DNA of 64,000 nt from Reticulitermes speratus (taxonomy: Eukaryota; Arthropoda; Insecta; Blattodea; Rhinotermitidae), in NCBI GenBank assembly GCA_021186555.1, contig JAJKFL010000003.1, positions 43,296,408 through 43,360,407 of the forward strand, given 5' to 3'. A program made the position numbers and the translations under genes. Shown here in pieces: positions 53,199 through 64,000 of the stretch; positions within the stretch are counted from its first letter, which is position 1; the number at the start of each line of letters is the position of its first letter. The notes under the pieces are model-generated. The model did not search any database, was not told the origin of the DNA, and was given only the letters and a program-made list of their open reading frames with translations.

Positions 53199-54030
53199 CA
53201 TTTCATATACAGAACAGTGCCAAAGTATATGCTTAGTCTCCCAATGTTTGGGTGCTAGCAGACTTCAGATTAGTTCAGACTTGTCTCCATGTGTATAAAA
53301 AAAATCAAGCAGTGGCAGACATCTCACAGTTTTGACTACACACGTAGAGGTCTCAGGACTAGCACCATATACACAATGATTTATCTGGAGATGTAGGTCT
53401 CTGCAGACTTGTCTTGAGGTGTCTCCTTATGTGTGGTCACCTTAATATACATGTAACACAATGTGCATGTCATCTGGGTTGTAATTCTGTGTTGTTAGGT
53501 AAGTAGTCCTTAACATTTCAAAGCACTGTAATGCCTTTTTCTTCAGGGTCAACCAGTGCAAGAAGAATTATGTTTCTTAGTAATCATGTAGTACCTGTGT
53601 AACATACTATGGTTCTTAATGCAAATAACCAATAGCAATATGTGTGTAACCTGTAGTTATATAAGAAGTGAGCCTCATAACCCATTCATGTCCTAGCATG
53701 AAATGTTCTAGAAATGTACTTCAAGAATCACATATTTTGGGGAAAATTTAATTGCATCTGGCACAGTGAAGAGAAATATCTGCATCAAAATACCTCTGTT
53801 AAGAGGTTACATTTGGTCCAAAAATGAGAACTTTGAATTGGCAGCAGAGTTACAGGAATTTTACTAACTCGGAATGTTGGAAAATTTAATGAGAACTTGA
53901 CCTTAATAGTGCAGGAACATGGAAAGTAGTTGAAAGGAAGAAAGTAGAGGCACATCAGAATCCACAGACTTAACAAAATTTCATTCAAATTGAAGGACAT
54001 TATGTCAACTGCTGCAGTGATTTGATGTGG
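52600..54030. other. Non-coding sequence, proposed PIWI intron 1
   Basis: Pyrimidine-rich tract (52755-52815) and a TA microsatellite. No open frame or transposon end recognised. Confidence 0.4.
53161..53200. repeat. (TA)n microsatellite
   Basis: About 18 TA units with one interruption in non-coding sequence. Confidence 0.9.
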
Positions 54031-54039
54031 AATGACACT

Positions 54040-54450
54040 TTAGTAACAGCCAGTGTAGACAAATTACACATGAAAAGTGACACTTGCTGGTGTATATAAA
54101 GGTTTTGCATTTAGGTTTCATGTTACTGGCAGACTTTGGTATAGATAATTTGTGATCTACAGAGGTTTGACTCTGAGTTTTCATATTAGTGACAGCCAGC
54201 ATAGATCAACATACATGAAGTGTAATGGCATATGCCAATGTATGTAAAGATTATGCTTTTAGGTTTCATTTCAGTGGAATACTGTAGTCATAATTGGTAT
54301 TGTACAGGAAGGTTAGACTGATATTTCATTTGAGTGACATACTCAAGTGATGGCTGCCATATTTAGTGGATACAGAAAAGCATATGGGCTACCAAGTATT
54401 GGCTTTTAAGTTCTCTTAGTGACATCCACAGTCTACATTGGCAACTTTCA
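54040..54450 (+). repeat. Degenerate tandem repeat, about 145-bp units
   Basis: TAGTAACAGCCAGTGTAGAC (54042), TAGTGACAGCCAGCATAGATC (54187) and a looser third copy, with internal matches such as TTTAGGTTTCAT. Units one and two align along their length. Confidence 0.6.
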
Positions 54451-54633
54451 CTCCAGTTACTGTTATTTTTGTTAGCAGCCTACCATTTATTTGGTTTCCT
54501 TCAGGCTTGAAAACAGCATTGCACAGATGAAGGTACATATTTCAGTTGCATTACAATTTTCAGTCATAAATATTGTTTCTGTTGCAGAAGTAGGAGTTTT
54601 AAAGTGTTATGGTGAATGAAGACTGGCAAAGTA

Positions 54634-56142
54634 CAGTGAAACCTCTATCCATCGTTTTTCAGGGGACCGGAAAATTTGAACGATACATACGGGAAATGAT
54701 AGTACCGGGAAACCATTAAAAATTATAGATAAGAACAATTTAATGATAATTATTAATTCCTGCTGAGAAAATCTTTCATTGACGTTTGTTTTGAGCAAAC
54801 TTTACTCCTCCTCAATTCAAAGTACGATTTTTCAAGGCCTAGAACACTTTCACGATCACTGTCACTCGTGATGTGCGCATAAAAGAAAGATCTTACTTTC
54901 ATCAGCGCTTCATGCGTCTCAGCAAAGCTCGGCACAACTTCGGGTTGGCCAGCTTCTTCTCCTTCTTCCCGCTCCACACTCCCGTACGCCACGAGGCTCA
55001 CGCACAGCTCCTGCACTGTTTCTACACCACAGGTTGCCACGTGACTGTCCACAGAGACGTAGTCCTCGAATTTATCTTTGTTCATGCCATTGAACTTTTC
55101 CCAGTCTTGGCGGAAATCGTCGTCATCGTTCGTCAATACGACGTCACTATCGCCTGAAGATTGTCCCTGCACGTAACCAGCTTTCTGAAAACAATTTTCG
55201 ATTGTCAGCTGGGTTACTTCTTGCAAGGCTGCCACAGTGTAGTGCAAAGCTTCCAACACGTTTATCTTCTTTTTCGTATCTTTGCCTGCATCCATTAAGC
55301 AAACAGCTGTTTGCACGAGGCGTTTTCTATAAAGCTGCTTATAACAGTTTATTACCCCTAAATCAAGGGGCTGGAGCACACTTGTATAATTTGCCGGATA
55401 CCGTATGACTTTTACATTTCTTAGAAACGATGTATCCTTTGGATGTGCGGCACAATTGTCCACAAAGAGGAGAATGTTCCTGTTTTGTGCACCCATACTT
55501 GCGTCTAATGAACGCAGAAATAAAGAAAAAATGTCTGTGGTCATCCACGCTTTATTGTTCGCGTGGTACTTGGTGGGTAATTTTTTTACATTCTTGAAAC
55601 ATCGCGGTTTCGGAGATTTTCGGATAACAATCGGCACTTGTTTGTCAGTTCCATCACTGTTAACACAAAGTAAAACAGTAAGTCTGTCTTTACAGTTTTT
55701 CCCTCCATGTCAAGACTCTCCTTTGAGAGCCAAGGTTCTATCAGGAAGCACGTTGTAGAAGAGCCCCGTCTCATCCGCGTTGTAAATATCACGTTGTTCG
55801 TAGCCCTCCAACAAAGATGGCAGTCTTTCCAGCCACGCTTCCGTGCTTTCGGTGTCCACTGCCACACTTTCTCCGACTAACTTCTTGTATACTAGGCCAT
55901 GCCGGTCCTTAAACCTGCTAAACCATTGCTTCAAATAAAAAAAAAAAACTATCAGTGCGGGAAAATGTTGCGTCAGGACCGTGATTTTTCAACTATTGGA
56001 TGCGGGAAAGCGACAGTTCGAGGAACAATGGAGGCGGGAAAAAATAGTGTTATTTATATGGGGCTAATTTCGGGACCAAATAAGGCAGACGATACATGCG
56101 GGTGAACGACGGTAACGGGAACGATGGATAGAGGTTTCACTG
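54634..56142 (-). mobile_element. Tigger/pogo transposon, 1.5 kb, TA TSD
   Basis: Inverted ends CAGTGAAACCTCTATCCATCG and CGATGGATAGAGGTTTCACTG, each next to TA (54632-54633 and 56143-56144). It contains the C-terminal two thirds of a transposase on the minus strand and lacks the 5' part. It lies in the proposed intron 1 of the PIWI gene. Confidence 0.92.
54753..55934 (-). pseudogene. Tigger (DDE_1) transposase, lacks N-terminus, one nonsense codon
   Basis: The frame runs from KQWFSRFKDRHGL (end of the CENP-B-type helix-turn-helix) through DIYNADETGLFYNVLP (first Asp), LLFVDNCAAHP (second Asp) and TSVLQPLDLGVINCYK (third Asp). The only break is TGA at 55712-55710 (minus), in place of the Cys usual in GESCHGGKN; the frame continues correctly for 319 more codons. 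The first roughly 100 residues with the DNA-binding domain are missing next to an A-run at 55938, so this is a deletion derivative. Confidence 0.9.
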
Positions 56143-56430
56143 TATTATGTATTACTGGGGATATATTTGTGTCCTGTGTTCTGTATTACTTTCTTTGTTG
56201 CAGCAATCAGTAAAGTTCAAGAGAGTTGAAATATTCAAAATCACAAGGAATGTGTTTAAAAAAGTGTGTTTTTATTCTGTTGTGTAGTGTACTGGAGGGA
56301 CCAATTGATATTTCACATTATATTGCCAGTGCTCTTACTTTAAACCGTATTACTTGTTGTATATGGCTTACCGCTCTTGTAATTTTGAGTGAAGTCTTGA
56401 ATTTTGTTTAGTTCTGTCCTTTTGTTTCAG

Positions 56431-56634
56431 CTTTATAGAAATGTCGGAACAGGGGGACGAGCACGAGGAGGCAGGGCCCGTGGCAGAGCCCGCCAACAAG
56501 AACAAACTGTGAGGCGTCCAGGAGAAGAGCAGGCCCCACAACAAACAAAGCCATGTCCCCCACCAGGTTTTCAACATCCAAGACCCATACCAAAAGCAGC
56601 TGCACCACCACCACAACCACCACCACAGCAGCAG
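56431..56634 (+). CDS. PIWI gene, RG-rich N-terminal exon
   Basis: Acceptor ttgtttcag and donor gtgaga. The long frame encodes NVGTGGRARGGRARGRARQQ and then a Gln/Pro-rich stretch, and joins exon 58774 in phase 0. The only nearby ATG (56441) is in another frame: it reads MSEQG, then hits TGA at 56509-56511 in the same exon. The frames cross at the run of five G at 56451-56455, so one extra G would make the ATG continuous with the RG-rich frame. Either the run is one base short in this assembly or the true start is in an upstream exon. Confidence 0.8.
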
Positions 56635-59600
56635 GTGAGAGACTGCCGAATCTTGCGTGCCATTGAATGAGTTGCTTTGTTTGAAAAAAAGTTTATGTGT
56701 TAACTCATTTTTTGTACAAGGGCTCATTCTGACTATTGCATCTCATAATGTAAATGACTGTGTTGGAGATTTAATTACAGTAGTTCCTTGGCAATCCAGA
56801 CTGGGGGAGGGGTGGTTTGGTTTACTAGGGAATCCGGATCACTGAAGGGAAACTCCGTAGTATAGGTAACATACAAAAAATCATCACGCAAAGCCAAAGT
56901 ATAACTCCTTGAAGCCTAAATACTGCGCTTAACAGAACATGATGATGATGATGATAATATTAACAATGGGACATTTTGTTGCTATCATTTCACTCTGATA
57001 GCAAAATAACAGAGACAGAAAGCTACGACACTTGAGAGATTACGTCCCTACTGCTGAGGAGTTAAAGACTGGCTGGCTGTTCCTGCTTCACCCACACCAC
57101 TAGCCTAGGAGTACGGATTGTCTGATTTTCCCCCCGGTGATCTGGACAATGACCAGACCTGTCGATCACCGGGGTGAAAGAGGGGGCTACATTTAGCCCA
57201 AAATTGTCTGGATTACCCAGGGATTTAGATTACTGGGGTCTGGATTACTGAATACTACTGTACTTTGTTCCCTTACTGTAATGCCATTTACAGATAGTTC
57301 AGTAGACATTTGCTTCCTCTTGTATGGGTTTTGAGAGAGACCAGTTATTTGGTTATGCTTTAATAATGATTTCTGCACCATTAGTATGGTATAACAAGCA
57401 AAGGGCATATGAAAATGATCAAACTAGCAGATCATGCTCCATCTGCAAGCTGACAGGTAGGCTTCACTGTTTGATTTCTAATGAATTTTTCATATACAAG
57501 GAAGTTACAAAAAATAGGGTAAACTTTCTTATGTTAAGAACTGTATTCTGAATTTAATGTATACATGCACATGAGTAGCAGATGGTACACATCAGATGTC
57601 CAAGTAGTCATCATTGGTATTTAAATGTTTGTCAAGACTTGTATCCCAATGTAGAAGAAATTGGTGTCAAGTGTTTGTAGCCAGGAGATGAGAGCTTGCT
57701 TTGTATTGGCATCTGTTGCAAATGACTGCTTTCTAAGTCAGCAGTGCTCTTCAAGATGCTGTAAAGAAAACTGTTTGGCATTAGCCATTGTTTAAAGAAA
57801 ATTTGTGATTTCAATGTGAGCTAAAGGTGCTTTGTGATGGCATGATGGTATTTGGTATAAAATTTAAGGGTACTTCCATGAATCAGAGGTAAGAGAGAGT
57901 AGCATTCCCAAAAGAGGCAACAAATTGAATACCATTGTTTTTTTTAATGCTTTGTTGATACTATCAAACATCAGCTGGCAGTTATGCTGCCTTTGATTAG
58001 TTGGAGTTCCTGTCCCTTTTCAATTGTGAGAAGCATTGCCAGTATGCTAACAACTTCCTGATTCTGCGTTTCATTTACTGAAGAAGTCTTACAGCAGGTA
58101 TTTTTCAATTTCCACAACTAAGAGTGGAACTGATTTACATATTCTTGAAGAAAATTTTGGAACTGACTGGTTTTGTAAACTAATGGAATCGCTCATCACT
58201 GATGGACTGAATGAATTGCTAACAAAGGCATCGTAACTTGAGTTTAACAATTTCTGTAACTAGTGCTTCTGTCAAAAGGTTATTCTTAGTTTTGAAAAGA
58301 GTTGGAACATATCTTCAGAGCTCACAGCCACAGAATGGACTTGCAGGGTTGGCACTGATGTCCACTGAAAGGTGACTTCGGAAGAGTATGGTTCAAGGAG
58401 TGATATTCTGTGATGCCATGTTTCCATGTTTGAAGTTTTTGACCAGAAGGGTTGCAGAATTTATTTAAAATACAGGTGTAAGTGGTTGTGGCCCCCCCCC
58501 CCCCCCCCCCCCCCCATTTATTTGTGTCGCTTTGAAAGTGCCTGGGACCTGATGGTGTGATGTTCTAATTAATATTCAGTTTGTACAGTACGTGTCCCCA
58601 CAAAAGTGGCAACAGCAAGAACAACGGCAGTGATGATAATGTGGCAATAATGGGTGCTGTGCCCAGGCTGGGACATTTTAAAATTTTGGTTGAAAAGCGC
58701 TTATAGAAACAAACACCTCACGCCTTGCCAACTGGTTAAAATCCACATTTTTATGTCCATTGCAATTTTTCAGGTTGGCCCTGCAGTAAGTGGTGGAAGG
58801 GCACTACATCGTGTTAGTGCACGTGATACCCAGCCAGGAGATGACAATTTGGCTGCACGAATGAGGCAGATGTCAGTTGGTAAGTATATATGCATAGTGC
58901 CCCATTGTAAGAGATGTGCAGCATTTCTGTGTCTGGCTACCAAGAAATACTAGCATGACATGGATGCATCAACTTTCCAAAATGTTGATCTTTTATAAGA
59001 CATACTGTGGATTATGTAATGAGTGTAATAATTTATGATAAAGCAGTAAGTTGGCTTTCACTGTGTATAGGACTGGGCTTTAGCCTTTTAGTGGTACTTG
59101 CCCTGACTGGGGTATGAGCTAATGGTATAAAAGTTATGAGCAAGGATATGGCAGTGCAGTCTGCTTGATGCAGAGGATCTGGCAGGTGCTGTTTCTGCTT
59201 ATATGAGCCTTCATGTAAAACATTTTGCTTTTCAGGTGGTGCTGGTGACAATGGTGGGAATGGAAATGGGGCGCCAGTGGGGCGTGGTGCTATGCGTGGC
59301 CGTCGACAAGTTAACGTTGAGAATGTGCGTACTCGGCCAGCTACTTTGAATTCTAAGCGAGGTGAGATGCTGTCTAAAACACTTGAGGCTTTATGTTGAC
59401 ATTGTATTGGGAGTATGTTCATTGAAGGCAGTTTTCATACTGTGGTTTTAGTAAGTGCAAGTGAAGGGCTGTAATCAGGGCTCCTGTTATGTCTTTTTCA
59501 AGTACATAGTTTTGAGCCATGTTTGTCTGGAAGGGTCTGTGTTACTTAGGCTTATGTCATGCAATCCAATAGTTTCTGGACTGACCACGAGATGACGCTA

Positions 59601-62600
59601 TTGCTAGCATGAATTTTTGTCATTAGGTGTAGAGTAGAGCAGAGTAGAGTGTTCTAGGTCATTTCATTCTTGGAATACAGCTGTAGCATGTGTGATCGTT
59701 GAATTGTGTCCTGTGAAGTTCAAGTCTGTGTTCCATTTGCAATTTTGGCATACCAGAAAAGGAAGACTTGAAAGAACAGTGTGTCTGTATTAAATTTTTG
59801 GCCTGATGATGATTTTGTGAGAAAGCCACATGTAGTCATCTTTTTTACCCTTTGGTGCCTAACATCAAGTATGCCCATCATGCGGTGTGCTTCTGAATAC
59901 GCTAAACATCAGGTATGGGTGACAGCATTTAATGGCCTTCCTTATGGAGCTGTGATTTAAATTTTGGTTTCTTGCACGTCATGTGGGGCATTTAATTTCA
60001 GCGCCAAAGGGTTAATAAACAAGTCATACTGGCTGACTTGTGCTCTTGTTTGAAAGATATGTAACATGTTCAGCATTTACATTTTGTTACTAAGCTTAAA
60101 AGAAAGGTAAGGATGGCTTGAATAGATATGTTTAAATGTGACACTGGATGTTTTGAAACAGGTACATCAGGTCGTGTAGTCTCACTACAAGCTAATTACT
60201 TCAAACTGGAGACCCACACAGATTGGTGTTTGTACCAGTACCGGGTGGATTTTGCTCCTGAGGAGGACAGAACGTTTATCCGCAAAGCATTATTGCGAAA
60301 CCACAGGGCCACCTTAGGTGGTTACATCTTTGATGGCACCATGATGTACACCAGTGTGCGCCTTCCTCAAGATGTAAGTAAAGTTCACAACTACATCAGT
60401 TCCATTATATCATCTGAAATCATATCTCTGCTTTATTAGCTTTGCCTCCTTTCCTTGTATCACTGATGACATGTCAGTGATCCCATTCCTTTTCTGTCAT
60501 GTGGGTGACAAAATATAACTGTACCCTGCCAAAAGAGTATTCCTGTTCAAATGCAAAGTTGCAAGTCTTTGCTGAAGGGTATCACATATTCTGGCTGTTG
60601 AGATGTCAAATAGCCAGCACTGGTGTAGTGAGGGGGTGGGGAGGTTGGTCCAGTGTTAAGCATATTTGCCCGTAAGTTATATGTTCCTTATTTATTGAAA
60701 TGTGTTATAGATTGGTGTACTGTCTAATGAGGGTCACATTATTTCAGCCACTTGAATTAACTTCCATCCGGAAGTCAGACGAAACACCAGTTCACATCAC
60801 TGTGCGTCTTGCTGGTGACCTTGCGCAAGGCGACTCTCATTATTTTCAGTTTTTCAACATACTGATGCGGAAGTGTCTTGGTCATTTGGACCTGCAGCTT
60901 GTGGGGCGCAACTTCTTTGATGCAAAGGCAAAGGTAATTTTCACATTTTGTAACATGGTTTCTCTGCCTGATGAAAGGGCAGTGAAACCATTTACTGGGA
61001 TATGTTATTCAATATTTTGTGCGTATTATGTTTTTATGAATTATTATATCATCGAAGATAGTTTCTGCCAAATTTCTAATTTAAAATCTTGAAGATAGTC
61101 TAATCAGTTATGTACCGAAAAATATAAAAAAACAGCATCACATTCAATGAATCCATAGTCATACTCATTATGTGAACGTTATGTTTAAAATACTTTGAAT
61201 GTATTTGCACAACTATTTAGCATGAGCATTGTTGTCATTGTTTAGTTCTTATTTTACAAGAATTTGTTGGTTTGTTACAGATTGTTGTGCCGGCACACAA
61301 ACTAGAACTGTGGCCTGGTTACGTGACATCAATCCGTCAGCATGAGACTAACATTCTGATGTGCTCTGAAATTAACCACAAGATAATGCGACAGGAAACT
61401 GCACTGGAGCTGTTAACTGCTTGTGCACATCGTGATGGAAGCATGTACAAGGTGAGTGTTACGTCACTTCTGCTGGTGGTGGCAGGGCTGTTCATTTATC
61501 AAATCTTCATTGCTTTTATGTGTGTACAGTGCAGAAGCACTTAACCTTGCAAGAACTTGCTGGAGTAAGTTTGTATGTTTGAAATTTTCAGCAAGGTTGA
61601 AAGAAATTGCTCGCTTTGGTGTTTTTGTGTCGTTGCACAGGATTGGAGCATTCATAAGCCATATATTAGAGTATATAGTTGCCAGGAAAGTTATGTAGAC
61701 ATACTGCCCAAATGTTGGTACCAAAATGTGACTACTGTAACATTTTGTGTTATCTTTTATTGTTTTGTGTCAGACTGACAGTTTGTGAGACACATTTGAA
61801 AGATATACAGCTACAGATCATTCCTGTAACTTTCATTGTGCCTGTAACATGTACAAATTCAGGAACATAATTTGGAACAGGTTTATGTCTCCATCCCAGT
61901 TTGTAGCAGCATTTCATATTTTGTGTGTTGAGGCATGTCCTTTAATGGATATTGGTTAATTTAATGACACTGCATCCGTATGACAAAAATTTATACAGTT
62001 TGTAAGAATATCTATTTCAGCAGGTATTCATAATATTTTATTTACATTATCTTGAAGTCTGTCAGAGGTCATAATTATGTATCTTGCAATATGACAGGAA
62101 CAGTTAAAAGAGTCCTGAATAGAACTCACAAAGCTTGTGTTCCTATTACATAGATTTTGATCCCATATATCTAATCTTTGTTGTTCTGATAATGTACAGC
62201 ATTTGTGTGAGGAACGGAGTACTTAAATACAAATTCTTTTACAGCTGCAATATGTTGGATATGACCTCAGTCAGGCTCCATCATAATTTTTGTGATTGCT
62301 TTTCTGTGATTAGTATTATAGCTTGTAGGGTGCAATGTTTGGGTCATCTCAAGCACTCGGGCTACTAGTTGTACTGTCCCCAGGCTGTAATGCAAATTAT
62401 TTAAAGGCTTGTGTTGGCTGGCCATAATGAGCACACATTTCGTGATCTTAATACTGCAGATCATAACCCAATTGTACATGGATGTGACATGAAAAGTAGA
62501 ACTGTTCCTTGGTTCCATAGTGCCTGTGAGCTGTGACCTAAACCAATTGAAAGACGTTTATGATCTGAAGTAGAATTCTTAAGAAGTTGACAAAATGTAG

Positions 62601-63774
62601 TGTGAAAAGTACCAGACTCTGTAATGTAAAGCAGGTGTGACGTGTGCCTGCTTAAATACAGTATTCTTTGAATCGAGATGTGAAATTCATGTTCTGTGTT
62701 TAATTTTCTTACAGATACTGTTCTCACAAGCAGTTGTTGGATCTATTGTCCTGACTGACTATAACAATGAGACGTATCGTGTGGATGACGTCAATTTTGA
62801 TGTCTGTCCAAAAAGCACATTTCAAATTACGAGGAGAGGGAGTGTGTCAAATGTCTCATATGTAGATTATTACCTCAAGGTGAGTTGTGTGTTTTGGATA
62901 GGCCTAGTTTGGATTTTTGCCCTGAACCTTGTTCAGCCTTTAAATCCCAATGTATCCACTGATGTCCAGAGTTATTTTTCTTTTAAATGCCCATGCCTGC
63001 ACCTGCGTGGGACAGTGTTCTCCCTTTCAGCTTTTCAGCCGCATTAAATGTTAAATTGGTATTTGGTTTCTTGTGGCTGAAGTTTGGAATCTTGAGGTCA
63101 GGATCCTGGAGCTTGTTGACATTAGTCTGTCTAAATTGGTCGGTTTGAAAAAAGAGTATGTCTGGTAGATTTGCCTTATGTCATTTACTACAGAGTGAGA
63201 GAAATTAGTAGTTGTTTGGTGTACTAGTGAGTAGAGGCATAATCATCACAAATATTCCAAAAACTCGCAGTTTGTACACTGTGCTTCCAATTCAATTGGT
63301 TTATGCCCTATCACTGTCCATGATGATTGTTGTTGGTCATTTATTTTGTAAAACATGGATTGTATGTTTTTAAACTAATTCATTTTATAATTTTTGAATA
63401 TTGTGAAAGTATGGTGTATTTAGCTTTCTGTTTGGCGGGGGGGGGGGTTGTTTGTTTTATTTAAGCTTTATATATTGAGATATTACTATTTATACATTGC
63501 TTATTGTGTTCAATGTTAACAGAAATACCAGGTGAAAATACATGATTTGGACCAACCAATGCTGGTCAGTCGTTCAAAGGACAGACAGCGAAGGGCTGGC
63601 AAGCCTGAATTGGTTTTTCTTGTGCCGGAACTGTGTCGCCTGACTGGTCTCACTGAGGAAATGAGAGGAAATTTCCATCTCATGAGGGATCTCGGTGAAC
63701 ACACACGTATTAATCCTCCAACCAGGATAAAGAGATTGGAGAATTTCAATCACCGCCTCCAGAAAGAGTCGGCA
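56431..63774 (+). CDS. PIWI-clade Argonaute (Piwi/Aubergine-like), 5' eight coding exons
   Basis: Eight exons splice in phase: 56431-56634, 58774-58879, 59236-59361, 60162-60373, 60748-60933, 61281-61451, 62715-62879 and 63523-63774, giving 474 codons. The N-terminus is rich in RG/RA repeats (GRARGGRARGRARQQ), the usual substrate for symmetric arginine dimethylation and Tudor binding. SLQANYFKLET...YQYRVDF starts the N domain. WPGYVTSIR..., ILMCSEINHKIMR and then VLTDYNNETYRVDDV, YYLKKYQVKI, RSKDRQRRAG and FLVPELCRLTGL form linker 1 and the PAZ domain that holds the 2'-O-methylated piRNA 3' end. The MID and PIWI slicer domains would follow the last donor at 63775 and are outside the window. 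The family acts in germline transposon silencing. Piwi versus Aubergine cannot be decided here. The reading frame at the start is broken by one base (see the exon entry). Confidence 0.9.
56778..57260. mobile_element. Pogo/Tigger-type MITE in PIWI intron
   Basis: CAGTAGTTCCTTGGCAATCC and GGATTACTGAATACTACTG are imperfect inverted ends with TA on both sides (56776-56777 and 57261-57262). The interior has CCGGTGATC inverted blocks and a (GAT)n run. Non-coding, 483 bp. Confidence 0.75.
57650..58470 (+). pseudogene. Decayed hAT transposase (C-terminal dimerisation part)
   Basis: Near 58290 a frame reads LVLKRVGTYLQSSQPQNGLAG and LALMSTER, matching the S.LKRIKTYLRSTM.Q.RL..LALLSIE pattern at the end of hAT-family transposases. 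Upstream frames are broken. In the PIWI gene intron. Confidence 0.55.
58774..58879 (+). CDS. PIWI gene exon
   Basis: Acceptor tttttcag and donor gtaagt. It encodes VGPAVSGGRALHRVSARD and AARMRQMSVG, a disordered N-terminal region. It leaves one G, completed to Gly by the next exon. Confidence 0.82.
59236..59361 (+). CDS. PIWI gene exon (Gly/Asn-rich, RG motif)
   Basis: Acceptor cttttcag and donor gtgaga. It encodes a Gly/Asn-rich stretch with GRGAMRGRR, another likely arginine-methylation patch, then NVRTRPATLNSKRG leading into the N domain. Confidence 0.85.
59848..60011. mobile_element. piggyBac-like MITE (CCCTTTGGTGCC ends)
   Basis: Ends CCCTTTGGTGCC and GGCGCTGAAA-type terminus GCGCCAAAGGG are inverted. 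TTAA follows the right end (60012-60015) and TTTA precedes the left, a one-base decay of TTAA. 164 bp. The other copy is at 2561. Confidence 0.7.
60162..60373 (+). CDS. PIWI gene exon (N domain)
   Basis: Acceptor gaaacag and donor gtaagt. It encodes GTSGRVVSLQANYFKLET and YQYRVDFAPEEDRTFIRK, the strongly conserved start of the PIWI-clade N domain, ending MMYTSVRLPQD in phase 0. Confidence 0.93.
60748..60933 (+). CDS. PIWI gene exon (N domain end)
   Basis: Acceptor atttcag and donor gtaatt; 62 codons, phase 0. It encodes HITVRLAGDLAQGDSHYFQFFN and LQLVGRNFFDAKAK, matching the PIWI-clade core ahead of linker 1. Confidence 0.92.
61281..61451 (+). CDS. PIWI gene exon (linker 1 to PAZ start)
   Basis: Acceptor gttacag and donor gtgagt; 57 codons. 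It encodes HKLELWPGYVTSIRQHE, ILMCSEINHKIMR and AHRDGSMYK. The WPGY.TSI..HE and E..HK..R elements are characteristic of PIWI proteins. Confidence 0.93.
61452..62714. other. PIWI gene intron between linker and PAZ exons
   Basis: 1.26 kb with no recognised element. Neighbouring introns at 60374-60747 and 62880-63522 are likewise plain, apart from the poly-G run at 63438-63447. Confidence 0.5.
62715..62879 (+). CDS. PIWI gene exon (PAZ)
   Basis: Acceptor cttacag and donor gtgagt; 55 codons. It encodes VGSIVLTDYNNETYRVDDV and ISYVDYY-type residues (VSYVDYYLK), the core of the PAZ fold that binds the guide 3' end. Confidence 0.93.
63523..63774 (+). CDS. PIWI gene exon (PAZ end, linker 2)
   Basis: Acceptor gttaacag and donor gtaagt. 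It encodes KYQVKIHDLDQPMLVSR, LVFLVPELCRLTGLTEEMR and HTRINPPTRIKRLENFNHRL. The reading frame continues into exons beyond the right edge, where MID and the catalytic PIWI domain should lie. Confidence 0.93.
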
Positions 63775-64000
63775 GTAAGTTTTCATGTTCTGTTGTAGTT
63801 AGACAGTGATGCTGGTCTACTGCTTTTGAATTCCACTGCGTATTAATCAAGTTTAGTGTTCTAAAAACCTTTTATGTGCAGTCTCCCTGTTTTACCACAG
63901 CTGTTCATGTTCCCAGCTTTTAAACAATGTTATCCCAATGTTATGTAAGGAAAGAGGCTGGTGAGGATGTACATGAATGCCAGAAATAAACATGTGGCTA

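Noticed and set aside
1-64000. CRISPR arrays, operons, bacterial-type signals
   Set aside because: The sequence is plainly eukaryotic with GT-AG introns; the repeats seen are transposons and microsatellites.

Overview
The window is AT-rich, intron-rich, transposon-rich animal DNA. The host genes and LINE families point to an insect, and the LINE 3' families and the translated SINE pattern most resemble those of cockroaches and termites. The insect call is firm; the order-level call is an inference from memory of TE families and was not searched.

Three host genes lie on the + strand. (1) 4796-23770: the last nine coding exons of a C2H2 zinc-finger protein of the POGZ/ZNF280 type (Drosophila row-like). 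It has a finger array, a second Cys-rich block and a long acidic tail with an in-frame 33-bp repeat. Its 5' part is not visible. (2) 32762-35022: a complete five-exon gene for the non-muscle myosin essential light chain (Mlc-c/MYL6 type, 147 aa), whose start codon is the last three bases of exon 1. (3) About 46.4 kb to beyond the right edge: a PIWI-clade Argonaute (Piwi/Aubergine). Eight coding exons (56431-63774) cover the RG-rich N-terminus, N domain, linker and PAZ domain; MID and PIWI lie outside. A CpG-bearing segment at 46334-46668 with CCAAT, CRE and ETS-like sites is a plausible promoter and non-coding first exon.

Everything else is introns and spacers filled with mobile elements, many nested and many with resolvable target-site duplications (TSDs). 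They include LINE-in-LINE at 12580-15683 with an uninterrupted 820-codon RTE-type reverse transcriptase; a decayed near full-length RTE element (46860-50566, minus); another LINE abutting the promoter (44521-46333); a 1.5-kb Tigger/pogo element with intact DDD residues but a nonsense codon and no N-terminal DNA-binding domain (54634-56142); an internally deleted piggyBac between TTAA sites (36190-38305); hAT-type elements with 8-bp TSDs; several pogo-type MITEs; and tRNA-derived SINEs.

The most unusual signal is a family of seven small foldback elements (about 0.2-0.5 kb). Their arms carry a conserved core, CTGAAGATGG...CC.GAAAC.TAT.GT[C/A], which in the best copies folds as a type I hammerhead ribozyme. 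Five of the seven have exact 12-13-bp TSDs and a roughly 35-nt asymmetric extension on one side. This suggests non-autonomous, Penelope-like, target-primed retroelements in head-to-head arrangement. One has inserted into the YADD box of the RTE reverse transcriptase, and another has been invaded at its centre by a pogo-type MITE.
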